Shown here: piece by piece, positions 26,377 to 35,085 of the stretch
Layout of the letters: each line of letters begins with the position of its first letter
Position numbering within the stretch: the stretch's first letter is position 1
Origin: CAYNWT01 sp964485095
GTDB taxonomy: Bacteria > Planctomycetota > Planctomycetia > Planctomycetales > Planctomycetaceae
Assembly: GCA_964485095.1 (NCBI GenBank)
Contig: CAZAIB010000020.1
Span: forward strand, 4,349 to 68,348
Direction: 5' to 3'
DNA length: 64,000 bases
Notes under the pieces: model-generated
What the model was told of the DNA's origin: nothing
Databases searched by the model: none
What the model saw: only the letters and a program-made list of their open reading frames with translations
Made by a program: the position numbers and the translations under genes

Positions 26377-27303
26377 ATGAAGCTGTTCTATGCGTTGCTT
26401 TTTCTTCCTGCGATGTCGATCTGCGCTGGGGCGGAGGAACCGCCGTTTGTTGTGGTTCTTGGTGTGGCTCAGGATGCCGGGTATCCGCAGGCCGGGTGTC
26501 AAAAAGCTTGCTGCAAGCATGTGGCGAAAGATCCAGGGTTGCGGCGGTTTGCATCTTCGGTTGCTGTTGTTGATCCCGATACGAAGCAACGTTGGTTGAT
26601 CGATTGCACGCCCGACTTCCGCGAGCAGCTACGACTGCTTGACAGCATTGCGCCGCCGGTCGCAGCTCAACCTCTGGACGGTATCCTTTTAACTCACGCG
26701 CACATTGGGCATTACTCAGGCCTGGTGCATTTGGGACGGGAAGTCATGGGAACGAAAGCGGTCCCGGTGTTCGCCATGCCGCGGATGCGCGATTTTCTGA
26801 CGCAGAACGGACCGTGGTCTCAACTGGTTTCGCTGAAGAACATCTCGCTGAAAGAATTGAGCGCAGGCAAGACGGTTCAGCTTAACAAGCGCGTGTCTGT
26901 GACGCCGCTCTTGGTTCCGCATCGCGACGAGTTTAGTGAGACCGTTGGTTTTGTGGTGAAGGGGCCGTCGCGTTCTGTCTTATTCCTGCCGGACATAGAC
27001 AAATGGGAGAAGTGGAAGACTCCTGTAGAACAGATACTGTCGAAGGTTGATGTGGCGTACCTGGACGGATCGTTCTTCACGAACGGCGAGATTCCGGGAC
27101 GCGATATGTCGCTGATCCCGCATCCGTTTATTGAAGAAAGCCTTGCCCGGTTCGCAAAGTTGCCGAAGCCCGTTCGAGACAGGGTGCGGTTTATTCATTT
27201 GAACCATACGAACCCGGCGCTGCGGGCCGAGAGTGCAGCGGCGCGAACGATTCGGTCCAGCGGGTCACACGTTGCACAACAAGGCGAACGTCAGGAGCTA
27301 TGA
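26377..27303 (+). CDS. PqqB-like metallo-beta-lactamase-fold hydrolase, secreted
   Basis: A 308-residue protein. The start at 26377 gives a signal peptide (MKLFYALLFLPAMSICAGA); the longer frame from 26251 would bury it. The core reads VVLGVAQDAGYPQAGCQKACC, then LLTHAHIGHYSGL, a metal-binding HxHxGH variant of HxHxDH, then TVGFVVKG and LFLPDID, as in PqqB-like proteins. PqqB helps make pyrroloquinoline quinone, but no other pqq gene is visible and this protein is exported, so another hydrolase or oxidase role is more likely; such PqqB-like exported proteins are common in planctomycetes. It shares an operon with the 95-residue membrane protein, which starts right after its stop. Confidence 0.85.
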   Translation: MKLFYALLFLPAMSICAGAEEPPFVVVLGVAQDAGYPQAGCQKACCKHVAKDPGLRRFASSVAVVDPDTKQRWLIDCTPDFREQLRLLDSIAPPVAAQPLDGILLTHAHIGHYSGLVHLGREVMGTKAVPVFAMPRMRDFLTQNGPWSQLVSLKNISLKELSAGKTVQLNKRVSVTPLLVPHRDEFSETVGFVVKGPSRSVLFLPDIDKWEKWKTPVEQILSKVDVAYLDGSFFTNGEIPGRDMSLIPHPFIEESLARFAKLPKPVRDRVRFIHLNHTNPALRAESAAARTIRSSGSHVAQQGERQEL

Positions 27304-27591
27304 ATGCTGGGCGATCTTCAGAACCCGAAGTGGATGTACCTGAAGGCCGCGCTGTTCTTATTCCTGGGCGCGTCTAGCGCGATACTGATCGTGCTTGATC
27401 GACCAACGGTGAAGACGGGGCTGTTGGTAGCTCTGGTGGCGTGGTCGTTCTCGCGGGCGTACTACTTCGCGTTCTATGTCATCGAGAAGTATGTCGATCC
27501 CAAGTTCCGATTTGACGGAATCACCTCGGCCGTGCGTTTTTGCCTACGCACGGATGGTTCGTCGGAAGAACCAAGCAAGTCAGCGGACTAG
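27304..27591 (+). CDS. Small two-helix membrane protein
   Basis: A 95-residue protein whose ATG follows the preceding stop directly, with AGGAG ten bases upstream inside the previous gene. Two hydrophobic helices (about 11-30 and 40-58) carry a conserved-looking WSFSRAYYFAFYVIEKYVDP motif. No domain was recognised. Co-translation with the PqqB-like protein suggests a linked role, such as anchoring or a partner at the membrane, but this is inference. Confidence 0.7.
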   Translation: MLGDLQNPKWMYLKAALFLFLGASSAILIVLDRPTVKTGLLVALVAWSFSRAYYFAFYVIEKYVDPKFRFDGITSAVRFCLRTDGSSEEPSKSAD

Positions 27592-27665
27592 CGCGCGGCG
27601 GAGGGCACCTTCGGTGCGCGGTTGTCGCGCACACTTTTCCTAAGTACTAGCACCGACAGACTCAC

Positions 27666-28640
27666 TTATGAACGGCCGATGAGCCTGAAAAGGCGGCTTC
27701 TCACTGTTCGGGCGACTCCTCGGATCGCTTCTTTCACACTGCCGCCAGCCAAAACACTTTGCATGTACAGCCGGAGTGCTCGTGCGTTCCCGTCGCGGGA
27801 CGCGAACCAGGCGGAGCACGAAAACAGGTTCGCTCGCGCTTGGCGACGTTCAGAAGCGGACAATTCGAGAGCTCGTCTTGATTTCAGAGCCCTATCGAGT
27901 GTGGACTGGCGGGAACCGTGCATTGCGGCATGATTCGCAGTCATGCTGTCTGATCGCCAACGGTACAGCACAAGAGGTTCAGGCACCGCACCAACCTTGC
28001 GGTCGCTGTCGAGGTATCGCAACCAGAGGTCCCAATCTTCGCAACCGCGGATGGATGGCAACGAACCAAATCCACCGAGTTCTTCAAACGCACTTCGCTT
28101 CATCATAACACTGGAGAGCGTCATGATGTTGTCGTTGAGGATTTCGACGAAGATATCACCGGTCGGCATGGCTTCCGGATTGTGCTGAAGCGAAGGAAGG
28201 TCTGCCACATCGCCAATTGGGCGGACGTTGGTATAAACCAGTTCGACGTCTTGTTCGTCAGTCGCCGCAAGTTGCAGTTCCAGCTTTTCCGGAACCCACA
28301 GGTCGTCACCGTCTGCGAACGCCAGCCAATCGCCGCTGGCCACCGAAGCGCCGTTGTTCCTGGCGCTGCCAGGACCCTGGTTTGGTTGTTCGACCAATGT
28401 GACATCTGGCTGGGCTTTCAGGAAGCCGACAGTTCCGTCGGTCGAGCCATCATCGACTACGACGATTTCGATGTTCTTATGCGTTTGTGCGCGGATCGAT
28501 TCGAGAGTCTCAGCGATGTACTCCAAACCGTTGTAGATGGGAATAATCACGCTCACGAGAACCTGTTGGTTCCCGGGCGTTTCAGTCGCTACGGGCACCT
28601 TTCCCGATAGAACTTCTGTCGCATGCGACGTAGTGGTCAT
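27666..28640 (-). CDS. Family 2 glycosyltransferase
   Basis: A 324-residue GT-A-fold transferase: VSVIIPIYNGLEYIAETLESI (about 30-50), VVVDDGSTDGT (DxD-like acid pair), NQGPGSARNNG, and the metal-binding FADGDDLW near 110, then a helical C-terminal acceptor part. These are the standard GT2 hallmarks; donor and acceptor cannot be read from sequence. No membrane segment is present. It stands alone rather than in a polysaccharide cluster and converges on the small membrane-protein gene. Confidence 0.93.
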   Translation of the reverse strand: MTTTSHATEVLSGKVPVATETPGNQQVLVSVIIPIYNGLEYIAETLESIRAQTHKNIEIVVVDDGSTDGTVGFLKAQPDVTLVEQPNQGPGSARNNGASVASGDWLAFADGDDLWVPEKLELQLAATDEQDVELVYTNVRPIGDVADLPSLQHNPEAMPTGDIFVEILNDNIMTLSSVMMKRSAFEELGGFGSLPSIRGCEDWDLWLRYLDSDRKVGAVPEPLVLYRWRSDSMTANHAAMHGSRQSTLDRALKSRRALELSASERRQARANLFSCSAWFASRDGNARALRLYMQSVLAGGSVKEAIRGVARTVRSRLFRLIGRS

Positions 28641-28816
28641 GTCTGTTGTCTCGAATTACGCTCGTGCCCTGCATGGAACTTTAGCTCCTCATCGGGCCTA
28701 GTTGAACGAATTCCTACAGAACGTAAAGCCAAATCTGTGCGTTTTTTGCAATGGGCTGGCCTCTATGACACCCTCAGGTGTTCATGAGAGCGCTGCTGCC
28801 TGCTAGCTTTGTAAGA

Positions 28817-29773
28817 ATGATCGCTAAAACCGTATTAACACTCCTACTAGCCAGCCAACAAGTTGGTGTCCCATCGGTGCGGAACCCCTTGCCATCGCAG
28901 GACTTGCTACGCGTTGGAGCAGGTCCGGCTGAACTGCAGGAGTTGCATCTGGACAGTCTTCGGATGGCTCGACTGGCCAGGCTGGATCAGCTGCTGGCCC
29001 TGACTGAGACGCAGCGAGACAGCGTGTTGAGAGTTTTACGAGAAGACGTCCGCAAGCCATTCCACGAACCGGGCGAGCGAGTTGGCACGCTGTTGAGAAC
29101 CGAACGGCTGCGCCCGCTGTTGACCGCACAGCAACAGGCGGTCTTCGATCAGTGGCACAAGAACGGCGAACTACGACGCCGAGCGATCGACGCGACTGAG
29201 TGCCGCGCGGCTGCAAAGTTGCTGGCCACGCGTGTTGCCGAAGAACTCAAGTGCAGCGACGAACAACGTCGTCGGCTGGAGGTCGCCTCGATCGGTTTGG
29301 CGATCCGGTTTCTCAAACAGCCCCGAAGTCAGCAGCCCAGACTGACGCGGCAACTACTTGTGGAAGACGGAACCTACATTCCGCTGCTGGAAGAAATGCC
29401 ATTCTGGTCGAAAGCCATCACGGCCACACTGTCGCCGGAACAGTTGGCAGCGTCGAAGAAGTTCAACGAAAGGCGAACGCTGTTTTATGCGAACGCAAAT
29501 GCCACCGTCATCGCAGCCGATCTCGGTTCGGCTTTGCACCTGAAGAAGATGGAAGTGTCAGGTCTGCGAAAACTCCTGACGGAAGAACTCGCCAGGCAAC
29601 GGCCCATGTTTCCGTTCCGCGAAGTCACCCACCCACTTCTCAACCTGACCGAACCCCGCCTGAAAGACATCGTGTCGGCCGATCACGCCAAGCGCATTGT
29701 CGAATTGGGAACACAGGAGCGGAAGCGGATTGAAAAGCTTGTCGAAGCATCAAAGACACCGACAAAAAAGTAA
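28817..29773 (+). CDS. Secreted helical protein, function unknown
   Basis: About 318 residues from the ATG at 28817 (an upstream ATG at 28778 is possible but sits before the hydrophobic leader). The N-terminal segment MIAKTVLTLLLASQQVG looks like a signal peptide. The rest is helical and Arg/Leu-rich with repeated LTETQRDSVLRVL, LTAQQQAVFDQW and LSPEQLAASKKF motifs, the Leu-Thr-x-x-Q/E pattern seen in Spy/CpxP-like and other planctomycete stress proteins. No enzyme motif is seen. A chaperone-like or metal-binding envelope role is possible; the family is not certain. Confidence 0.75.
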   Translation: MIAKTVLTLLLASQQVGVPSVRNPLPSQDLLRVGAGPAELQELHLDSLRMARLARLDQLLALTETQRDSVLRVLREDVRKPFHEPGERVGTLLRTERLRPLLTAQQQAVFDQWHKNGELRRRAIDATECRAAAKLLATRVAEELKCSDEQRRRLEVASIGLAIRFLKQPRSQQPRLTRQLLVEDGTYIPLLEEMPFWSKAITATLSPEQLAASKKFNERRTLFYANANATVIAADLGSALHLKKMEVSGLRKLLTEELARQRPMFPFREVTHPLLNLTEPRLKDIVSADHAKRIVELGTQERKRIEKLVEASKTPTKK

Positions 29774-29774
29774 A

Positions 29775-29810
29775 CAGGCGGAGGAGTCCGTGCTGAGAAC
29801 TCTCCGCCTG
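29775..29810. terminator. Hairpin terminator between convergent genes
   Basis: CAGGCGGAG (29775-29783) pairs with CTCCGCCTG (29802-29810), a 9-bp stem starting 2 bp after the stop at 29773. It faces the end of the DUF1559 gene 42 bp away, so it can stop both transcripts. The loop is long (18 bases). Confidence 0.65.
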
Positions 29811-29852
29811 CACTCCAAACTTTTGATCATAAACCGTCGCGGTGATTGTCGA

Positions 29853-30971
29853 TCAAAAGTCTGAATCCGAAACAGGCTTCTGAGCGATAAACCCTTTGTG
29901 CGATCGCAGTCGCGATCCGGCAGGCGTCATCAACCGGACGTAGACGCTGCGCTCGATGTCATCGCTGAGTGTGCGGGCCGCTCCGCTGGCCATGACAACG
30001 TTGACCGACCCATAGTGGTTGGACGACAGATATGGGTTCGCTTCACCCGCATGCCTTCTGGCGTTTGGCATGGGGTCGATGTCTGGCAGGGTTGGCGGAT
30101 TCTCAAAGTTGTCCGATCGCGCGTTCGGCCAGTCGATGGCGTAGATGAACGCGCAGTTTGATGGATCGGGGTTCGCCCAGTTGCCAGCAGCGCCGGCGTT
30201 GAGGTTCTCTCCGAGGAGGATTGTGTTGTCCGCTCCATCATGAATTTCGTCCAGGGTCAGACTGACGTTGTCCTGTCCCACATGCGGCCACGACATCCCC
30301 GTAGCACGAGTAATCGTGGTGTCCTGATGATCGACCCATGGGGCTGCCATCGTCGGGATGAGCCCGTCGTTGTCCCAATCCGCTGGAAGGCTGACTGGAG
30401 CATGCATCCTTGAGTCCGTTGGCCAGCCTCCTGTCATGCTGGGCGGAAACAATGTGGTCCGGGCGGCATCTCCATAACCCGAATTGATGACATAAGTCAG
30501 GCCACCAGGAACTCCGTTCGCACTGGGATCAGAAGGGCAAGTCAGGACCGACAAATTGTAGTACGCCAGTTCGGCGTTGGTTGCGTTGAAGCCGATGCTG
30601 TTCCAGTCCCAACGATCGGCGATGTCTCGTCTGTCGATGAAAGGCAAAGATGTCACAACCCAATTCGCCCCACTTGCCGGTGCGCATTCGATTTGGTGCT
30701 GGTCGGTGACTCCCGGTGGAATGATTTGGACGAACCGTCCATAGCCGGGCACTTTGCCCTTTTGCGCGTTGGCGTAGTTGTGAACGGCAACGCCAAGATT
30801 TCGAAGGTGGTTCAAACATTGAGTTCGCCGAGCGGATGCCCGTGCTTGTTGAACCGCGGGCAAGATCAGCGACATCAGTACGGCAATGATTGAGATAACA
30901 ACAAGCAGCTCAATCAACGTGAACCCGGCACGATGTGAATTGCCATTGTTGCAGCGCGCAGCAGTTTTCAT
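29853..30971 (-). CDS. DUF1559 prepilin-like surface protein
   Basis: About 372 residues from the ATG at 30971, which has GGAG at the right spacing; an in-frame ATG at 31001 adds ten residues. N-terminal prepilin signal: positively charged leader, cleavage G16|F17 with E21 (TLIELLVVISIIAVLMSLI), then AVQQARASARRTQCLNHLRNLG, the start of the DUF1559 domain that fills the protein (WPTDSRMHAPVSLP, ILLGENLNAG near the C-terminus). DUF1559 proteins are hugely expanded in Planctomycetota and are thought to be pseudopilins or surface proteins exported by a type II/IV-like machinery. This is one of the clearest phylum markers in the window. Confidence 0.95.
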   Translation of the reverse strand: MKTAARCNNGNSHRAGFTLIELLVVISIIAVLMSLILPAVQQARASARRTQCLNHLRNLGVAVHNYANAQKGKVPGYGRFVQIIPPGVTDQHQIECAPASGANWVVTSLPFIDRRDIADRWDWNSIGFNATNAELAYYNLSVLTCPSDPSANGVPGGLTYVINSGYGDAARTTLFPPSMTGGWPTDSRMHAPVSLPADWDNDGLIPTMAAPWVDHQDTTITRATGMSWPHVGQDNVSLTLDEIHDGADNTILLGENLNAGAAGNWANPDPSNCAFIYAIDWPNARSDNFENPPTLPDIDPMPNARRHAGEANPYLSSNHYGSVNVVMASGAARTLSDDIERSVYVRLMTPAGSRLRSHKGFIAQKPVSDSDF

Positions 30972-31076
30972 TCTTAGCTCCGATCTTCTGGAGGAATTCA
31001 CCGCGTCGATGCTAGAAACGAGATGCTGAAGAAGTGTTCAACGGCTATCTGGAGTTTTTCTGGAACACGGCCGAAG

Positions 31077-31871
31077 TCAACTTGCGTGGTCTGGCGGATC
31101 CGGCTGCTGCCAGGCGCTCATGCCACCATCAACCAGCAGCATTTGCCCGGTCACATGTCGGGCGGCGTCGCTTAGTAGATAGACGGCCGCATCGGCGCAG
31201 ACTTCCGGACCGGGAATGTTTCCGTTGGGAGTGTGCAGCGACATCCAATCGTGCAGCTTGTCGTCGTTTAGTGCGCCAGCAGTCAGCGGTGTTCTAAACA
31301 AACCCGGAGCCACCCCGTTGACTCGAATGTTGTGTGGAGCCAAAGAGACGCACAACGTCTTCACCATCATCTCAACTGCACCTTTGGATGTGTCGTACGC
31401 GGCGTGAGTCGGTTCGGCCAATCGCCCGTTAATTGAACCGATCATCAGCACGCGACCTTCGGTTCCATTTGTTGCCCAGCGCTTCGCGAACTGCTGGGTC
31501 ATGAAGAAGTACGAATACACGTTGAGCTTCATGGTGCGATCGAAGATCTCGAACGGCATGTCCAGGAAATCGGTGTCGATGTAGGTTCCCGCATTGTTGA
31601 CCAGCAAATCGATACGATTGTCGGCTTCGATGGCTGCCGTGAAAACGCTCTGGACTGCCTCGTCCCGATTGCCGATCAAATCTCCTGTGACGAATTTGAC
31701 GTCAACTCCGCACTTTTCGCACTGCTGAATAACCGCCGCTGACCCGGCATCTTTTGACAATCCGTGCAGAACCAGGTTGGCTCCGGCTCGGGCGAGTCCA
31801 ATTGCAATGGCGGCTCCGATTCCCTGACTGGAACCTGTCACAAAGGCTGTTCGACCGTCAAGCAGCTTCAT
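31077..31871 (-). CDS. Short-chain dehydrogenase/reductase
   Basis: A 264-residue SDR: cofactor motif TGSSQGIG (12-19), NNAG (92-95), catalytic S146, Y159 and K163 (YDTSKGA), and the terminal GQMLLVDGGM typical of FabG-like members. It reduces or oxidises an alcohol or carbonyl with NAD(P); the substrate cannot be told. It is cytosolic. The gene is divergent from the lipase-family gene. Confidence 0.93.
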   Translation of the reverse strand: MKLLDGRTAFVTGSSQGIGAAIAIGLARAGANLVLHGLSKDAGSAAVIQQCEKCGVDVKFVTGDLIGNRDEAVQSVFTAAIEADNRIDLLVNNAGTYIDTDFLDMPFEIFDRTMKLNVYSYFFMTQQFAKRWATNGTEGRVLMIGSINGRLAEPTHAAYDTSKGAVEMMVKTLCVSLAPHNIRVNGVAPGLFRTPLTAGALNDDKLHDWMSLHTPNGNIPGPEVCADAAVYLLSDAARHVTGQMLLVDGGMSAWQQPDPPDHAS

Positions 31872-32027
31872 GGGTACGCAGGCTTTCTGTGTTCTTCTGG
31901 GGAACCGGCATGATTCCCCGCTGGCTTGATTGGCGCGGTAGTTTTTTTGCGTCTAATGGTGCCTGCCGCTGGTGGCGGAAGTAACTTTGAGTGGGTCCAA
32001 TCTTCCTGGTTCGACTGTGAAACGGCA

Positions 32028-32891
32028 ATGGCTGAGACTGATAACGAAACCGAGTTTAAGTTCGATCTGAAGAGCAAGCTCTCCGGTCCGATTGAGAATT
32101 TAAGCCTCATTGAGCAGTCGTTGCTGTTCGCCGAGCTGGCATCGATTTGCTACTACAACGAACGCACCGTGAAGCCGATCATTGAAGAGCTTGGGTTCAC
32201 GTCGTCAACGTACTACGAACGCGATGGGGCTCAGGCCTACATCTTCGCCGGCGAACGCGACACAGTCGTCGCCTGTCGCGGAACCGAACCCAACGAATGG
32301 AACGACATCCGCGCAGACGCCAACGCAACTTCCGCGTTGGCGGAAACGGTTGGCAAGGTTCACTCGGGATTCAAACAGGAAGTTGACGACCTGTGGCCGG
32401 AACTCGAAGCGACTTTGATTGATAACAAGCACACGCTGTGGTTCACGGGTCACTCGCTGGGCGGAGCGATGGCCACCATTTGTGCGGGGCGCTGTTTCCT
32501 GTCGCATATCGAATCAATGCCGGCCGGATTGTTTACTTACGGCAGTCCGCGAGTTGGCGATAAGCGATACGTCAATTACTGCGACATCAACCACATTCGT
32601 TGGGTCAACAACAACGACATCGTGACGCGCGTTCCTCCAGCGTGGCTGGGGTTCCGACACAGCGGGAAAGAAATGTACCTGGACGCCAAGGGCGAAGTTC
32701 GCAACGTCACCGGCATGGGTAGGATGAAGGATCGGTTCCGCGGCTTCTTCCGTGGGCTCAGGAAATTTAAGATCGATCACTTCTCAGACCATTCAATCGA
32801 TGCGTACATTGAGTACATCAACAACGCGTACGAGAAGGAACAAGCCGAACCTGCAAAACGCGATGCCGGTGTTCCGTCTGGCAAGAAGTAG
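32028..32891 (+). CDS. Lipase family protein (class 3 alpha/beta hydrolase)
   Basis: A 287-residue hydrolase with start at 32028 (MAETDNETEF); the frame is open to 31926 but the added residues are poorly conserved. Nucleophile elbow GHSLGG (S143), VACRGTEPNEWNDIRAD upstream as in lipase-3 enzymes, and an acid and base likely from D197 and H255. No signal peptide, unusual for a secreted lipase, so it may act on intracellular esters or lipids. Triacylglycerol lipase or phospholipase activity is inferred from the family, not shown. Confidence 0.9.
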   Translation: MAETDNETEFKFDLKSKLSGPIENLSLIEQSLLFAELASICYYNERTVKPIIEELGFTSSTYYERDGAQAYIFAGERDTVVACRGTEPNEWNDIRADANATSALAETVGKVHSGFKQEVDDLWPELEATLIDNKHTLWFTGHSLGGAMATICAGRCFLSHIESMPAGLFTYGSPRVGDKRYVNYCDINHIRWVNNNDIVTRVPPAWLGFRHSGKEMYLDAKGEVRNVTGMGRMKDRFRGFFRGLRKFKIDHFSDHSIDAYIEYINNAYEKEQAEPAKRDAGVPSGKK

Positions 32892-33035
32892 GCAATCGGT
32901 ACAAGGTTGCGGACAGAGGAGTTGTGTGAAGGCGCCCTGGAATTGCCCGGGTTTCGCTTCCCGCTCCCGCCCCAGCGACTCAAAGTGAGCTGCTAAATTT
33001 TGTTCCCGATGCAACGTCCCTTGGTAAGGTTTTGA

Positions 33036-34133
33036 ATGTCTCTTTCTGATGCCGATTCGGCACGCCTGGTTGCACTGGGCAAGGCTCTCATCAATCAGAA
33101 CGCCGCGCGAGTCATTGTGGCTCCGAACGATACCGCCAGCGGATTTTGGTTTGGTGGAGGCAACATGGTGCAGGCCGCAGACGGTGGGCTGTACGTTGTC
33201 GGTCGCTATCGAAACGCAGGTGATTCGCGGCTGGGGATATCAGCCGGAACGCGCGGTCTTGAGCTGGCGATTTTTCGATCGACGGACGATGGGCAGTCGT
33301 TCGAGAAAGTCGTTTCGTTGGCGAAGTCGGACCTAAACGTTGGACGGCAGTCGGTTCTGTCGATTGAAGGAACCGCACTGCATATCGGGTCTGATGGAGT
33401 CCAGCTTTTCGTCTCAACAGAAAAGGACGGCGTCGGATATCCGTCCGGGTTCGAAAGTTATCTTAAGCCCGGAACCGGAGTCTGGAGCATCGACCGACTG
33501 GTAGCAGATTCGGTCGAAGGTTTGAAAGACGCCGAAGTTCAACCGTGCCTGGCCACAACCGATCCGGAAGTGCTGCACATCAAGGATCCGTTTCTTTACG
33601 AATCTGCCGACTTCCTGACGGTGTTATTTTGCAGCCACCCATATTGTTGGACCAGTTCCAACACCGGGTATTCGCACGTGGGCCCAGGGGGCGTGACGGA
33701 ACAGGTTCACGACTTCTTCCCGCGAGGCACAACGTGGGACGTCGCGATGACTCGGACGACAGCGATTGTCGATATTCCGAGGTTGGGTGCGTTTTCATCG
33801 CAGGGCGGGCGGTTGGTGTTCTACGATGGTGGCGAATGCGTTCGAAACCTCGACGAACACAGCGAAGCCGTGAAACGACCTCGCGGCTATTCGTGTGAAG
33901 AACTTGGCGGCCTGGCCTGGATGCCAAGCGCCGGGTTCTCTGCTCCACAGCGACTGTCCAAATACGAAGCGATGTTTGTCAGCCCACACGGAACCGGCTG
34001 CAGTCGCTACGTTGACGTGCTTTCCACAGACAAGGGCATGTACGCAACGTGGCAGCAAAGCCAGCCAGATGGTTCTCAGCCACTGGTCATGAACTTCCTG
34101 CCCACCGACCAAATCGCGAGCATCCTGGAGTAA
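33036..34133 (+). CDS. Sialidase/BNR-repeat-like glycosyl hydrolase
   Basis: A 365-residue beta-propeller-like protein. An Asp-box is seen (RSTDDGQSFEKV, about 82-93), and DPEVLHIKDPFLY is like blade segments in exo-alpha-sialidase or glycoside hydrolase families with five-bladed propellers. No signal peptide is visible, and the catalytic triad of true sialidases (two Arg-rich motifs) is not clear, so this may be a glycan-binding or GH43/68-like protein. A small conserved-type gene starts 3 bp after its stop, implying co-transcription. Confidence 0.65.
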   Translation: MSLSDADSARLVALGKALINQNAARVIVAPNDTASGFWFGGGNMVQAADGGLYVVGRYRNAGDSRLGISAGTRGLELAIFRSTDDGQSFEKVVSLAKSDLNVGRQSVLSIEGTALHIGSDGVQLFVSTEKDGVGYPSGFESYLKPGTGVWSIDRLVADSVEGLKDAEVQPCLATTDPEVLHIKDPFLYESADFLTVLFCSHPYCWTSSNTGYSHVGPGGVTEQVHDFFPRGTTWDVAMTRTTAIVDIPRLGAFSSQGGRLVFYDGGECVRNLDEHSEAVKRPRGYSCEELGGLAWMPSAGFSAPQRLSKYEAMFVSPHGTGCSRYVDVLSTDKGMYATWQQSQPDGSQPLVMNFLPTDQIASILE

Positions 34134-34136
34134 CCG

Positions 34137-34436
34137 ATGACCGTAGACGAACTCCTTGCCTCGGCGACCAACGACAGCGAACCACCAGCCGGCCTCAGCC
34201 CTGAAGCCGAAGCCCTGTGGCACACAAAGGCAGGCAACTGGGAAGCCGCCCACAACATCGCTCAAGACATTCACACCGCGATGGGTTCATGGATCCACGC
34301 GCATCTGCATGTGATTGAGGGCGACATCGGCAACGGTCGGTACTGGTACCGGAACGCAGATCGGCCAGCCAAGGGGATTGACGATCTCGACGGTGAGTGG
34401 CTTGATATCGCCGCAGAAGTCCTGGGGCAGCAGTAG
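34137..34436 (+). CDS. Conserved small protein, function unknown
   Basis: A 99-residue acidic protein beginning three bases after the propeller gene's stop. The core GNWEAAHNIAQDIHTAMGSWIHAHLHVIEGDIGNGRYWYRNA resembles a short conserved helical protein that I have seen in planctomycetes and Bacteroidetes, with conserved His, Trp and Tyr. Possibly a metal- or heme-binding helix pair. No signal peptide is seen. Operon context with the sialidase-like gene is the only functional clue. Confidence 0.7.
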   Translation: MTVDELLASATNDSEPPAGLSPEAEALWHTKAGNWEAAHNIAQDIHTAMGSWIHAHLHVIEGDIGNGRYWYRNADRPAKGIDDLDGEWLDIAAEVLGQQ

Positions 34437-34456
34437 AACATTTCAGGATCGCAGCG

Positions 34457-35083
34457 TTAGCGGATCGGTTCGTTCATCTCGGCCGCCGCCTCTCGTTCTC
34501 GTCGCAGCTCACGAATTTTCAATGTTGTGAGCATCGACACGGTCATCAATAGCGCTAGTCCCACGTTGAGAACCAGACCGGCAGTTGCGTGGACCCAGAC
34601 TGCCTTTTGCCCTTTCGCTTTGAACATCGCGTACACAGCCATGCCGATTCCCGTCAGGATTCCCAGGACGATGAGTGACATGGAAAGAACAGCCGCGATG
34701 TGGCGATGAGCTTGGGGGAAGCTCACCAGGATAACCGCGTTCAAAGCGACCAGTCCAAAGGGCACGATCCACGATCGTCTTGCAATTGTACGAATACGAG
34801 GATCGGCGACGACGGGTGCAGCAGGCCCATCATCGTCAATAACAGGACGGTACGGGTTTACGCCCGCACGGTCGGTGTCCGCCACGGGCAACGGGGGTTC
34901 CTTTTGAACCCTCGGGGCTGTGAAAGGTTCTGCAATCGCGGGCTGTGTGGTCTCACTTGCTACTTGCGGCTCGGCTTGCGTCGTGGTCGCAACGCCCGCG
35001 ATTGGTTTGCGGCACGATGGACAAAGACCTTCGGCCGTCGACTGCACCCGGATGTTGCAGTTATCGCAAGCGACAATGGCCAC
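34457..35083 (-). CDS. Zinc-ribbon membrane protein
   Basis: A 208-residue protein with an N-terminal zinc ribbon (CDNCNIRVQSTAEGLCPSC, residues 6-24), a low-complexity acidic linker of about 70 residues, then two or three membrane helices (about 100-125, 130-155, 165-190). It follows the DUF1080 gene on the same strand with a 2-bp gap and so is co-transcribed with it. Zinc-ribbon plus membrane helices suggests a housekeeping envelope or regulatory membrane protein; no family was recognised. Confidence 0.7.
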   Translation of the reverse strand: MAIVACDNCNIRVQSTAEGLCPSCRKPIAGVATTTQAEPQVASETTQPAIAEPFTAPRVQKEPPLPVADTDRAGVNPYRPVIDDDGPAAPVVADPRIRTIARRSWIVPFGLVALNAVILVSFPQAHRHIAAVLSMSLIVLGILTGIGMAVYAMFKAKGQKAVWVHATAGLVLNVGLALLMTVSMLTTLKIRELRREREAAAEMNEPIR

Positions 35084-35085
35084 GC

